Assembly: GCA_938011245.1 (NCBI GenBank)
Contig: CALLUJ010000018.1
Coordinates: 1-40,996 of the forward strand
Origin: an uncultured Aquimarina sp.
GTDB lineage: Bacteria; Bacteroidota; Bacteroidia; Flavobacteriales; Flavobacteriaceae
Direction of reading: 5' to 3'
Length of the DNA: 40,996 nucleotides
Below the pieces are notes generated by a model that was not told the origin of the DNA, did not search any database, and worked only from the letters and a program-made list of their open reading frames with translations. A program made the position numbers and the translations under genes. Below are positions 1 to 9,002 of the stretch, in pieces (within the stretch, counting starts at the first letter, position 1; each line of letters starts with the position of its first letter).

Positions 1-95
1 AATCGCTTCGATGATTTGTAATTATCAACCTTAGTTTTGTAAACCTTTAGTTCTTCTAGTGATTCTAATATTGGTGTATTTAATACTTGTCCCAT
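1..95 (-). CDS. 5' end of an unidentified gene (cut by window edge)
   Basis: An open minus-strand frame begins with ATG at 95 and runs off the left edge. It encodes 31 visible residues starting MGQVLNTPILESLEELKVYK, a charged and probably soluble N-terminus. An in-frame ATG at 119 would add eight residues (MISLSLSY). The match TATCTTTG at 109-102 on the minus strand lies just before the ATG at 95, so the start is uncertain. The gene sits downstream of the thioredoxin-like gene on the same strand and could be co-transcribed. The family was not recognised; too little of the protein is present. Confidence 0.5.
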   Translation of the reverse strand, partial: MGQVLNTPILESLEELKVYKTKVDNYKSSKR

Positions 96-151
96 ATAGC
101 TCAAAGATAATGAAATCATATTATATCCGAAATGGTATAAATCAACGATTA

Positions 152-766
152 CTATAATAATGCCACTATATCATCGGCTGTGTTCTGCCCTTTATCTTTG
201 TTGTACCATACTTGTAAGTCTTGCTTAAACTCTGGAGTTAAGGTACCATGTGCTGTTTTATAATCATTTACTAATTTTGTTGCTTTGCTAGGGCGTGGCC
301 CCCAAGTTCCTTTAACGGTCTTAGAAGCGGTATCGTAGGCAATTAATTTAGGAATAGACTTTCCTCCATTAGTTAAAAACTCATTCATTAGAGGATCATT
401 ATCATCTCTTAAAAGAACTTTTAAAGTAATATTAGGGTTTAATTCGGCAATTTTATTAATCACAGGTACTGTTTGTCCAGCATCTCCACACCAACTTTCG
501 GTAAGTACAATCCAAGTAACAGGTTCTGTAACAGCCTTAACCTTATCAATAATAGTTTGAGAAAGTTTTGTGGTTTTATCGTTTCGTTTTATTCTGGCAA
601 AAGTAAGCTTAGAGTATTCTATTAAAGCTTCACTATTAGGTTCGTTACCTGTAGATTTCCCAGCAGCAACCACTTCTGCAACTTTATCTTTAAAAGCATC
701 ATAAGTAAACGCATTGACTAGGCTTTTTTCGATAATCTCTGGAATAGTATGTGTTGTTGTATCCAT
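152..766 (-). CDS. Thioredoxin-fold protein, Thioredoxin_9 type
   Basis: The 204-residue protein has a C-terminal thioredoxin fold with the active-site segment ESWCGDAGQTVP (W92, C93) and a probable cis-proline in SIPKLI (P139). Only the first active-site cysteine is present: the usual CxxC is CGDA. This is how I recall the Thioredoxin_9 family, so the change is probably inherited rather than a defect. The first ~75 residues are helical and charged. No signal peptide is visible, so a cytoplasmic place is expected. It lies 56 bp after aat on the same strand. The redox or thiol-binding partner is unknown. The fold is certain from the motifs; the biochemical role is not. Confidence 0.85.
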   Translation of the reverse strand: MDTTTHTIPEIIEKSLVNAFTYDAFKDKVAEVVAAGKSTGNEPNSEALIEYSKLTFARIKRNDKTTKLSQTIIDKVKAVTEPVTWIVLTESWCGDAGQTVPVINKIAELNPNITLKVLLRDDNDPLMNEFLTNGGKSIPKLIAYDTASKTVKGTWGPRPSKATKLVNDYKTAHGTLTPEFKQDLQVWYNKDKGQNTADDIVALL

Positions 767-822
767 GCACTTATATTTATGTTTATCTTGAGTCGGAATG
801 GATAGAAATACTTACAAGACGG

Positions 823-1464
823 TTACGAATTCAAAATTTTTATAAATTGATTTCGAGGTATTTCGATAGCCCCTAAACTTGATAAATGGTCGGTGTACAT
901 TTGGCAATCTAGGCATTTGTAATTTTTGTTTTCTAAATGCTTTGCTAAATATATAAAAGCTATTTTTGAAGCATTACTCACCTTGGAAAACATGCTTTCA
1001 CCACAAAAGATCTTTTGTGGTTTTAAATCTATACCATAAAGTCCCCCAACAAGATCCTTACCTTGCCATACTTCTATGGAAGTGGCTACACCTTGTTCAT
1101 GAAGTTGGGTATAAGCTTTAATCATATCATTAGTAATCCAAGTACCGTTTTGATCTTTTCTTTTTTGTAATGCACAATACTTAATAACAGCTTCAAAGCA
1201 GGTATTCATGGTTATAACAAAAGGTTTTTTGCGCATTAGTTGTTTGGTAGATTTACTTATTTTAAGATTTTCAAAAAATAAAACCATTCTAGGATTTGGA
1301 CTATACCAAAGTATAGGCTGTCCTTCTTCAAACCATGGGAAAATACCACTTTTGTATGCTAATTGTAATCGCTTAGAGGTTAAATCCCCTCCAACGGCAA
1401 GGAGTCCATATTCATCTGCTTTATCTACAGGAGGAAAATGTAATATATCGTCTATAATGTACAT
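823..1464 (-). CDS. aat: Leucyl/phenylalanyl-tRNA--protein transferase
   Basis: The 213-residue protein matches the Aat family. It has the N-terminal FPPVDKADEYGLLAVGGDL segment, SGIFPWFEEGQPILWYSPNPR, then TWITNDM, GGLYG and GESMFS, in the expected order. Aat moves Leu or Phe from aminoacyl-tRNA to the N-terminal Arg or Lys of proteins and so marks them for the ClpS/ClpAP degradation branch of the N-end rule pathway in the cytoplasm. It is slightly shorter than the roughly 230-residue proteobacterial enzyme, without loss of the recognised motifs. It begins 21 bp after the antiporter gene on the same strand, so the two may share a transcript. Confidence 0.95.
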   Translation of the reverse strand: MYIIDDILHFPPVDKADEYGLLAVGGDLTSKRLQLAYKSGIFPWFEEGQPILWYSPNPRMVLFFENLKISKSTKQLMRKKPFVITMNTCFEAVIKYCALQKRKDQNGTWITNDMIKAYTQLHEQGVATSIEVWQGKDLVGGLYGIDLKPQKIFCGESMFSKVSNASKIAFIYLAKHLENKNYKCLDCQMYTDHLSSLGAIEIPRNQFIKILNS

Positions 1465-1485
1465 AATAGAAAAAAATTACAAAAA

Positions 1486-3354
1486 TTAACCTTCACTTAA
1501 AATAGGAGTTTGTCCGTGAGTTTGAGACTCTTCAATATCAATGGGACGTCCTAAATAAGCTAAGGCACTTCCTTCTATAAAATTATCTGTTATACTCTCT
1601 ATAGAAGAGATAATTTGAATAGACCCATCTGGAATACGTATAAATAAAGGAACAATAAATTTATCTTTACGTATTATCTCAAGAATACTCATTAGGTGGT
1701 TTATGTCTACTAAGCCCACTTCCGAAATACCAGGGTAACGATTAGCAACCTCCGATAAGCTTAAGAAATCGTGAGTTTTAGAAAATAAACCCGTTTCGGG
1801 TAAATTCGTTTTCTTTTTTAATTCGGTATTGCTTATCATACGGTAAGTACCGTTTTCTCCAAATTGTTTTTTAAACATGGCAATTGCTCTTTCATTAATA
1901 GCATCGTTGGCGGTTAATGCCATTAAAAAACCAACATTACTTAATTCAATATTGTCTTCTAAATGATCGTTAAAAATATTAGCCTCAATGGCATCAATTC
2001 CTAAATCTTTAGCCTTAATAATATGTTCTCTATTACTGTCGGCAAGCACTACATATCTTCCGTGTTGTTTTAAATAGGTAGCAATAAGCCTCGATACTTT
2101 TGATGCACCTACAATTAAAATACCATTGGATTTTTGCTGAAATACTCCTACAATCTTAGCAAATATTCTAGCGGTGGTAGCATTTAATAGTACGGTTCCC
2201 AATACAATCATAAAAACTAATGGTGTAATATATACTGCGCCAGGTTCTCCTGCACTAGTTAAACGAGATCCAAAAAGAGAAGCAATACCTGCAGCAACAA
2301 TACCACGAGGTCCCATCCAACTAATAAAAAGCTTTTCGTTAAATTTTAGTCCAGACCCAGTAGAGCTTACAAATACACCTATGGGGCGTACAATAAAAAC
2401 TACTATTCCAAATAAAATAGCGGATTCCCAATTGGCTACTAATAATAAATCAGAAAAATTAATGTTAGCCCCTAATAGAATAAATAGAATAGAAATTAAT
2501 AAAACACTTAAAGATTCTTTAAAATAAAGAAGTTCTTTAAGGTTAGGAATATTAGTATTACCTAGTACTAATCCCATTACTACTACCGCTAAAAGACCCG
2601 ACTCGTGAGCAAAAGAGTCTGAAAGAACAAAAACACCCAAAACGGTTGCTAAAGTAAATACATTGAGTAGATAATGAGGAATTACCTTCTTTTTTATAGC
2701 AAACCCAAGTCCATGGGCAAATGTAAATCCAAAAGTAGTACCAAAAAGTAAAATTTTCCCAAACTCTAACAAAGCAGTTTGTGTAAAACCAGCTTGGTGT
2801 TCAACACTTATAAATTCAAATACTAAAACGGCTACAAGTGCACCAATAGGATCAATTAAAATACCTTCCCATTTTAAAATAGTGGCTAAGTCTTTTTTTA
2901 ATGGAATGTTTCTTAGAATAGGAGAAATTACTGTGGGACCTGTTACAATAATTAGCGCAGAAAACAAGAATGAAATTTCCCAACTTAGGCCAATAATGTA
3001 ATGTGCTGTAAGCCCTGCACCAAAAAAAGTAATAATAACTGCTAGTGTAATTAATTTTAAAATAACGGGTCCTACATTTAAAATTTCGTCGCGCTTTAAG
3101 GTGAGTCCTCCTTCAAATAGTATAATACTAATAGCTAGCGATACGAAATAGTATAAACCATCTCCAGGGAATAAACCTTTATTGCCATTCCATATAGGTT
3201 CTAGTAACTTACTACCATCTTCTGTAAAAAGGGTAGACAAAGGTCCAAACAAGAGTCCAATTAAGATTAAGGGAAGTATTGCAGGAAGTTTTAACTTCCA
3301 ACCTACCCATTGAGCAGTAATTCCTAATATAATTATTCCAGCTAATTCTAACAT
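1486..3354 (-). CDS. CPA1-type cation/proton antiporter with TrkA-N-like domain
   Basis: The protein has about 622 residues. Its first ~390 residues form about 12 hydrophobic segments of a Na+(K+)/H+ exchanger, with the CPA1 signatures IIVTGPTVISPIL and WEGILIDPIGALVAV. A cytoplasmic nucleotide-binding domain follows, beginning GILIVGASKVSRLIATYLK and resembling TrkA-N/RCK, then a short C-terminal tail. Such proteins exchange Na+ or K+ for H+ across the inner membrane, and the RCK-like domain usually gates activity. The ATG at 3354 (MLELAGIIILGI) was chosen. An upstream in-frame start at 3408 adds 18 residues (MKIIHRFFCIFNITNTVL) that do not fit the family's N-terminus. Ion specificity cannot be read from the sequence. 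Confidence 0.9.
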   Translation of the reverse strand: MLELAGIIILGITAQWVGWKLKLPAILPLILIGLLFGPLSTLFTEDGSKLLEPIWNGNKGLFPGDGLYYFVSLAISIILFEGGLTLKRDEILNVGPVILKLITLAVIITFFGAGLTAHYIIGLSWEISFLFSALIIVTGPTVISPILRNIPLKKDLATILKWEGILIDPIGALVAVLVFEFISVEHQAGFTQTALLEFGKILLFGTTFGFTFAHGLGFAIKKKVIPHYLLNVFTLATVLGVFVLSDSFAHESGLLAVVVMGLVLGNTNIPNLKELLYFKESLSVLLISILFILLGANINFSDLLLVANWESAILFGIVVFIVRPIGVFVSSTGSGLKFNEKLFISWMGPRGIVAAGIASLFGSRLTSAGEPGAVYITPLVFMIVLGTVLLNATTARIFAKIVGVFQQKSNGILIVGASKVSRLIATYLKQHGRYVVLADSNREHIIKAKDLGIDAIEANIFNDHLEDNIELSNVGFLMALTANDAINERAIAMFKKQFGENGTYRMISNTELKKKTNLPETGLFSKTHDFLSLSEVANRYPGISEVGLVDINHLMSILEIIRKDKFIVPLFIRIPDGSIQIISSIESITDNFIEGSALAYLGRPIDIEESQTHGQTPILSEG

Positions 3355-3485
3355 TAATACAGTATTTGTAATGTTAAAAATACAAAAGAACCGATGAATT
3401 ATTTTCAAATAAAATTAATATACTCATATTTATTAATTATTTCTTACTAGCCTTTGTATATTAGGCGCTAATAATTGTATTATAA

Positions 3486-4337
3486 ATGACTATTTACCCC
3501 ATTGAAGCCGGGAATTTTAAATTAGATGGAGGAGCTATGTTTGGAGTAGTGCCTAAAACTATTTGGCAGAAAACCAATCCGGCAGATGAAAATAACAGAA
3601 TTGATATAGGAGCACGTTGTCTATTGATAGAAAATAAAAATCGGTTAATACTTATTGATACTGGAATGGGTAATAAACAGTCAGAAAAGTTTTATAGTTA
3701 TTATCATCGTTGGGGCAATTTTAGTTTAGAAAAATCAATTCAAAAATTAGGTTTCTCTATGGATGAAGTTACCGATGTGTTTTTTACCCATCTCCATTTC
3801 GATCATGTAGGCGGAGCAACATATAGAAAAGAAGACATTATAGAAACTACTTTTTCTAATGCAAATTATTGGTCTAATAAAGAGCATTGGGATTGGGCAG
3901 TAAACCCTAATTACAGAGAAAAAGCTTCTTTTTTAAAAGAAAACCTTCAACCTATAGTAGAAAGTGGACAGTTAAAGATGGTGACCCCAAATGAAAACTA
4001 TAATCAATGTAAAGAATTGCCATTTGGCATTTGTTATGTCAATGGACATACCGAAAAACAAATGCTGCCTATTTTGCAATATAAAGATAAAACTATCGTC
4101 TTTATGGGAGATTTATTACCTACAATAGGGCATATTCCTTTACCATATGTAATGGGTTATGATACACGACCATTGATTACAATAGAAGAAAAGAAAGCAT
4201 TTTTAGAAAAAGCAGCTATCAATAATTGGTACTTGTTTCTTCAACACGATGCACATCACGAAATAATTACTGTTCAGCAATCTATAACAGGTATTAGGCT
4301 GAAAGAAAGCTATAGTTTTAACGAACTTTTTAATTAA
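3486..4337 (+). CDS. Metallo-beta-lactamase-fold hydrolase
   Basis: The 283-residue protein has the full MBL metal-binding set: THLHFDH (H102, H104, D106, H107), a GHT motif (H188), MGD (D209) and a late QHD (H254). This is a di-metal (usually zinc) hydrolase fold. No signal peptide is seen, so it is probably cytoplasmic. The substrate is unknown; the fold covers lactonases, thioester hydrolases and other esterases. The gene is first of a closely packed plus-strand run with a 6-bp gap to the subtilase, so it is likely co-transcribed with the two peptidases and histidine kinase. Members of this subgroup are sometimes called AHL lactonase-like, but nothing here supports that role specifically. 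Confidence 0.88.
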   Translation: MTIYPIEAGNFKLDGGAMFGVVPKTIWQKTNPADENNRIDIGARCLLIENKNRLILIDTGMGNKQSEKFYSYYHRWGNFSLEKSIQKLGFSMDEVTDVFFTHLHFDHVGGATYRKEDIIETTFSNANYWSNKEHWDWAVNPNYREKASFLKENLQPIVESGQLKMVTPNENYNQCKELPFGICYVNGHTEKQMLPILQYKDKTIVFMGDLLPTIGHIPLPYVMGYDTRPLITIEEKKAFLEKAAINNWYLFLQHDAHHEIITVQQSITGIRLKESYSFNELFN

Positions 4338-4343
4338 TTAAGT

Positions 4344-6011
4344 ATGAATTCATTTTTAAAAATTACTCCACTAACTTTAGGAGTTTCATTAGTATTATCC
4401 AGTTGTTTTTCAACCAATCCAAAGATTCTTAATGTACCGCAAGAAAATGTAGATAACATTCCATTAAAGACAACTATACTTACAGAAGCTGAACTTCAGA
4501 AATGGAATCATGCAGATTTGTTACTAGACACTATTCCAGGAATGAGTGTAGATAGAGCGTACGATGAGCTATTATCTCATAGAAAAGGTAATGCTGTTAT
4601 TGTAGCAGTTGTAGATAGTGGCATAGATATTAATCATGAAGATTTGAAAGGGAAAATTTGGAAAAATCCTAAAGAGAAAATTAATGGAAAGGACGATGAT
4701 GGAAATGGATATATAGATGATATTTATGGATGGAATTTTTTAGGAGATATTGTTGCCGAGAATATGGAGTTTGTTCGTATAATTAGGGATTATAAATCTC
4801 GTTTCGAAAATGTAAACCCAACAACACTTTCTGGAAAAGATAAGCAAGACTATGAATTGTATATAAAGGCAAAAGCTGAATACGACAAAGAAGTGAAGCA
4901 GAACGAGCAAACGCTTCAACAATACACGCCTATATTAATAAAATTGAAAAGTGCACATGCTTTCGCAACAAAGCAACTAGGCAAGCCAACCTACACAGCT
5001 AAAGAGTTGCTAAAAATGACTGCTCATAATGAACAAGAGCAACAAGGTAAGCAAATACTATTACGTATGTATGGTAATGTTGGAGAAGGAGAGAGTATGG
5101 TAGATTTTATAGAGGGTTTTGAAGAATATGTAGATAGTTTGAAAGAGCGAAAAGAAACACATTATAACTTAGATTTATATGCTCGAAAAAAACTAAATAA
5201 TAATGAAAATGATTTTACTACAAAGTACTATGGAAATAATAAAGTAGGAGGACCAGACCCAAAATTAAAAGACGCCAAACATGGGACACATGTAGCAGGT
5301 ATTATAGGAGCTAATCGTAAAAATAAAATTGGAATGCGAGGAATTGCCAATAATGTAAAGATAATGGCAGTAAGAGCGGTACCCGATGGTGATGAATATG
5401 ATAAGGATATTGCTTTAGCTATTAGGTATGCTACAGATAATGGTGCAAAAGTGATTAATGCTAGTTTTGGAAAATACTTTTCGCCTCATTCAGAATGGGT
5501 AAGAGAGGCCATAAAGTATGCTGCGTCCAAAGATGTGTTAATTGTAAATGCAGCAGGGAACGATGCTAAAAACTTAGATATTGTAAATGTATATCCTAAC
5601 GATCAAACATTAGTCATTCCAGAAGTATCAGATAACTTTATTACTATTGGAGCTTTAAATTATGAGTATGGTTCGCAAATGGTAGCAAGTTTTTCTAATT
5701 ATGGAAGAAAAAACGTAGATGCATTTGCACCTGGGGTAAAAATATATTCTACTACACCATTAAACACATATGAATATTTACAAGGAACTTCAATGGCTGC
5801 ACCTGCAGTAGCAGGAGTAGCAGCTGTAATTAGGTCCTATTTCCCTAATCTTACAGCACCTCAAGTAAAAAAAGTAATTATGGATAGCGGTAATGCCTCT
5901 AAAAGTAATGTGGCTCTTGGGGATGATACAGGCAGTGCTTTTTCTACGATATCTAAATCGGGAAAAATGGTTAACCTTTACAATGCTATTTTATTAGCTC
6001 AAAAAATGTAA
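4344..6011 (+). CDS. Subtilisin-like (S8) serine protease, predicted lipoprotein
   Basis: The 555-residue protein begins with a lipoprotein signal ending LVLSSC (C21), so it should be anchored in the cell envelope. The S8 catalytic triad is visible: D91 in VVDSGID, H313 in HGTHVAG, S483 in GTSMAAPAVAG, with oxyanion-hole Asn in NAAGND (N406). About 220 residues separate the catalytic Asp and His; in subtilisin the distance is about 30. The insert starts with KDDDGNGYIDD (116-126), a possible calcium-binding loop, and continues as a charged, helix-rich segment. It lies 6 bp after the MBL gene and 3 bp before the M1 peptidase gene. Substrate is unknown; a secreted or surface housekeeping protease is likely. 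Confidence 0.92.
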   Translation: MNSFLKITPLTLGVSLVLSSCFSTNPKILNVPQENVDNIPLKTTILTEAELQKWNHADLLLDTIPGMSVDRAYDELLSHRKGNAVIVAVVDSGIDINHEDLKGKIWKNPKEKINGKDDDGNGYIDDIYGWNFLGDIVAENMEFVRIIRDYKSRFENVNPTTLSGKDKQDYELYIKAKAEYDKEVKQNEQTLQQYTPILIKLKSAHAFATKQLGKPTYTAKELLKMTAHNEQEQQGKQILLRMYGNVGEGESMVDFIEGFEEYVDSLKERKETHYNLDLYARKKLNNNENDFTTKYYGNNKVGGPDPKLKDAKHGTHVAGIIGANRKNKIGMRGIANNVKIMAVRAVPDGDEYDKDIALAIRYATDNGAKVINASFGKYFSPHSEWVREAIKYAASKDVLIVNAAGNDAKNLDIVNVYPNDQTLVIPEVSDNFITIGALNYEYGSQMVASFSNYGRKNVDAFAPGVKIYSTTPLNTYEYLQGTSMAAPAVAGVAAVIRSYFPNLTAPQVKKVIMDSGNASKSNVALGDDTGSAFSTISKSGKMVNLYNAILLAQKM

Positions 6012-6014
6012 AAT

Positions 6015-7835
6015 ATGCTAAAGCATGCTTTAATTATAATATATCTCTTTGTTTTTAAAATAGCAATTGCTCAGCCTGAGCCTTCCTATTGGCAACAGCA
6101 AGCAGATTATATTTTGGAAGTAGATGTTGATGTAAAAAAGTTCACTTATGAAGGGTCTGAAATTATTACATACACCAACAACTCGTCAGATACGTTACGC
6201 AAGATTTTTTTTCATTTATATTTCAATGCATTTCAGCCTAATAGTGAAATGGACATAAGATCCAGAACAATAGAAGATCCCGATAGTAGAGTAGGAAATC
6301 GTATTTCTAAATTAACATCTAATCAAATAGGTTTTTTAGAAATTAATTCACTTTTAGTAAACGGCAAAAGTACCAAGACAAAACTATCGGGAACAGTTTT
6401 AGAAGTTACGTTGTCCAAACCTATATTACCTAAAAGCAAGGCTTATATTACCTTGAATTTTGAAGGACAAATTCCTGAACAAATTAGACGCTCGGGAAGA
6501 AATAATAAGGAAGGAGTAGCTTTATCTATGACGCAATGGTATCCAAAGTTAGCAGAATATGATAGTGAAGGGTGGCATGCCAATCCTTATATAGGTAGAG
6601 AATTCCATGGGGTGTTCGGTAATTATGATGTAAAGCTACGTTTAGATAATTCCTATACTATAGCAGGTACAGGGGTGTTACAAAACCCAAATGCTATTGG
6701 ACACGGATATTCAAAAGAAAATATTGTGTTTAAAAAAGGTAAAAAGTTAGAATGGCATTTTAAGGCAGAAAAAGTGCACGATTTTGCTTGGGCAGCAGAC
6801 CCTAATTATGCGCATGATGTATTGACTTTTAATGGAGATAAACAAATGCATTTTTTCTATAAAAATGAGAAAAAGTATATAGAAAAATGGAAAAAGTTAG
6901 AACCTGAAGCCTTGAAAATATTGCATTTTTACGAAGCAAATATTGGTCCATATCCATACCCTCAATATTCTATTATTCAGGGTGGAGATGGAGGAATGGA
7001 ATATGCTATGTGTACTTTGATTACAGGAGACAGAGATTATAGGAGCTTATTTGGTGTGGTTGCCCATGAAATGGCACATGCTTGGTTTCAGCATATTTTA
7101 GCTACTAATGAAGCGAAGTATGAGTGGATGGATGAAGGCTTTACAACCTATATTTCTAATTTAGCAGAAAATCAAATCTTACAATTAAAAGAAGAACGCC
7201 CTAATGCAGGTAGTTACGATTCCTATTTTCAATTAGCAGCCTCTAAGGTAGAACAACCGCAAACTACACATGCCGATCGATATAATTACAATTTTTCTTA
7301 TGGAGTTTCTGCTTATGCCAAAGGAGCCGTTTTTCTATCGCAATTGGAATATATTATTGGAGGTAAAGCTTTAAAACAAAGTCTTAAGAGCTATTATAAA
7401 TACTGGAAATTTAAACACCCAAAGCCTAATGATTTTAAACGTATTGCCGAAAAAGTTTCGTGTATTCAATTAGATTGGTATTTAACCGATTGGACTATGA
7501 CTACTAATACAATAGATTATGGTATTGAAAATGTTGAGGTAAAAGCCCAAAAAACAATTGTAAACTTAGTTAGAAAAGGTAATATGCCTATGCCTATTGA
7601 GTTAATTGCGGAATTTGAAGATGGCTCAAAAGTAAAGTATTATATTCCTTTAGGAATAATGAGAGGAGAAAAACCGCTAGGAAAAGAAGTACAAGTTTTA
7701 GACGATTGGGCTTGGGCGTTTCCAACATATAGTTTTGAAATTGAAACTCCGAAGGTTAAACTTAAAAGTATTGAGCTAAACTCAACAAAGAAGATGGCCG
7801 ATATGAATAATTTAAACGATAATTATAAACTTTAA
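6015..7835 (+). CDS. M1 family zinc metallopeptidase, exported
   Basis: The 606-residue protein starts with a signal peptide (LIIIYLFVFKIAIAQ). It has the M1 gluzincin zinc site HEMAH (H351, E352, H355) with the third ligand E374 in WMDEGFTTYIS. GGMEYAM (326-332) takes the place of the aminopeptidase GxMEN motif, with E329 as the likely N-terminal amine binder. The N-terminal ~200 residues are the beta-rich M1 domain. It should remove N-terminal residues from peptides in the periplasm or outside the cell. It is 3 bp after the subtilase and 14 bp before the histidine kinase, so an endo-peptidase and an exo-peptidase are made together. The Asn-to-Tyr change in GxMEN is usual in this exported Bacteroidetes subgroup, as far as I recall. 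Confidence 0.92.
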   Translation: MLKHALIIIYLFVFKIAIAQPEPSYWQQQADYILEVDVDVKKFTYEGSEIITYTNNSSDTLRKIFFHLYFNAFQPNSEMDIRSRTIEDPDSRVGNRISKLTSNQIGFLEINSLLVNGKSTKTKLSGTVLEVTLSKPILPKSKAYITLNFEGQIPEQIRRSGRNNKEGVALSMTQWYPKLAEYDSEGWHANPYIGREFHGVFGNYDVKLRLDNSYTIAGTGVLQNPNAIGHGYSKENIVFKKGKKLEWHFKAEKVHDFAWAADPNYAHDVLTFNGDKQMHFFYKNEKKYIEKWKKLEPEALKILHFYEANIGPYPYPQYSIIQGGDGGMEYAMCTLITGDRDYRSLFGVVAHEMAHAWFQHILATNEAKYEWMDEGFTTYISNLAENQILQLKEERPNAGSYDSYFQLAASKVEQPQTTHADRYNYNFSYGVSAYAKGAVFLSQLEYIIGGKALKQSLKSYYKYWKFKHPKPNDFKRIAEKVSCIQLDWYLTDWTMTTNTIDYGIENVEVKAQKTIVNLVRKGNMPMPIELIAEFEDGSKVKYYIPLGIMRGEKPLGKEVQVLDDWAWAFPTYSFEIETPKVKLKSIELNSTKKMADMNNLNDNYKL

Positions 7836-7849
7836 ATAAGTAAAGAATA

Positions 7850-8998
7850 ATGGATTTCTTTTCTCAAAGTAGGCTTTCAAAAACATTTATGCTTTCCGCA
7901 TTATTTATTATTTTGGGATTATTGCTATGGAATACCACATTGTTTTTTGAGCGTTTAAAAGAAGTGGAGCGCGATAAAATGAAAATATGGGCACAATCTC
8001 AGAAGTCCATTACCACAGAAAGTAAGAACGATTATTTAGAGTTAAACTTATTAATTATTACAAGTAACACCCAAATCCCTATTGTTAATTTAAATGCCGA
8101 TGGTACCGTAAATTTACACCGTAATATTTCTAAAAAAATTATCGAAAACCCAGAACGTTTTGAAAAATATATAGCGGCATTAAAACTTAAGAATGATCCT
8201 ATAGTTATTCCTTTACCTAATAAGCAAAAACAATATTTGTATTATGGGGATTCGCCCATTCTAAATAAGTTAAAATACTATCCCGCGACCATTGTGTTAA
8301 TTGTGTTTTTACTTATTGGGATGATATATTTCTTTTTTAATACAGCTAAAATTAGTGAGCAAAATAAACTTTGGGCTGGGATGGCTAAGGAAACAGCTCA
8401 TCAAATAGGAACCCCTTTAACATCCCTTATAGGTTGGCTAGAGATTTTGAAAGTTGAAAACGTAGATCCAACATATATACAAGAAATTGATAAGGATATT
8501 GTTCGCTTAAAAATAATTACAGAACGTTTTTCTAAAATAGGATCGAAACCTTCATTGGAACTAATGAATATTGTTAGTGAAACCCAAGAGGCCTTTAGTT
8601 ATCTTAAAGCTAGAAGTTCTAAACTTATTCTATTTACATTAGAAACACCAAAATCGGCTATTTTGGTTATGCTAAATAAAGAATTATATGGATGGACTAT
8701 AGAAAATTTAGTTAAGAATGCTATTGATGCTATGAGAGGTAAAGGCGAATTAACTATAAAAATTATAGAAAAAAAACATCATGTAAAAATACAGGTAGTT
8801 GACGAGGGTACAGGAATTTCTAAACACCTATTTAAAAAAATATTTAAGCCGGGATACACCACAAAGACCATAGGTTGGGGGCTAGGCTTATCATTAGCAA
8901 AGCGTATTATTGTAGATTACCATAGCGGACGTATTAAAGTAGCCGAGTCTGAAAAGGATAAGGGAACTACGTTTCAAATTTCCCTTAAAAAATGCTAA
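7850..8998 (+). CDS. Sensor histidine kinase (orphan)
   Basis: The 382-residue protein has two membrane segments (about 13-32 and 146-163) around a ~110-residue periplasmic domain. A HisKA-like box with phosphoacceptor H184 (ETAHQIGTPLTSLIGW) follows, then an HATPase domain with N box (ENLVKNAIDAM), G1 (VDEGTGIS) and G2 (GWGLGLSLAKRII). No HAMP or PAS domain is obvious. No response regulator is encoded next to it; the gene is followed 4 bp later by the convergent end of the Ig-like lipoprotein gene. Placement after two envelope peptidases suggests that it senses envelope or peptide state, but this is inference. It ends the plus-strand run that begins at 3486. Confidence 0.93.
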   Translation: MDFFSQSRLSKTFMLSALFIILGLLLWNTTLFFERLKEVERDKMKIWAQSQKSITTESKNDYLELNLLIITSNTQIPIVNLNADGTVNLHRNISKKIIENPERFEKYIAALKLKNDPIVIPLPNKQKQYLYYGDSPILNKLKYYPATIVLIVFLLIGMIYFFFNTAKISEQNKLWAGMAKETAHQIGTPLTSLIGWLEILKVENVDPTYIQEIDKDIVRLKIITERFSKIGSKPSLELMNIVSETQEAFSYLKARSSKLILFTLETPKSAILVMLNKELYGWTIENLVKNAIDAMRGKGELTIKIIEKKHHVKIQVVDEGTGISKHLFKKIFKPGYTTKTIGWGLGLSLAKRIIVDYHSGRIKVAESEKDKGTTFQISLKKC

Positions 8999-9002
8999 CA
9001 CA

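Noticed and set aside
3355-3408. Longer antiporter start at 3408
   Set aside because: The added 18 residues are not typical of the family, and MLELAGIIILGI gives the expected first membrane segment.
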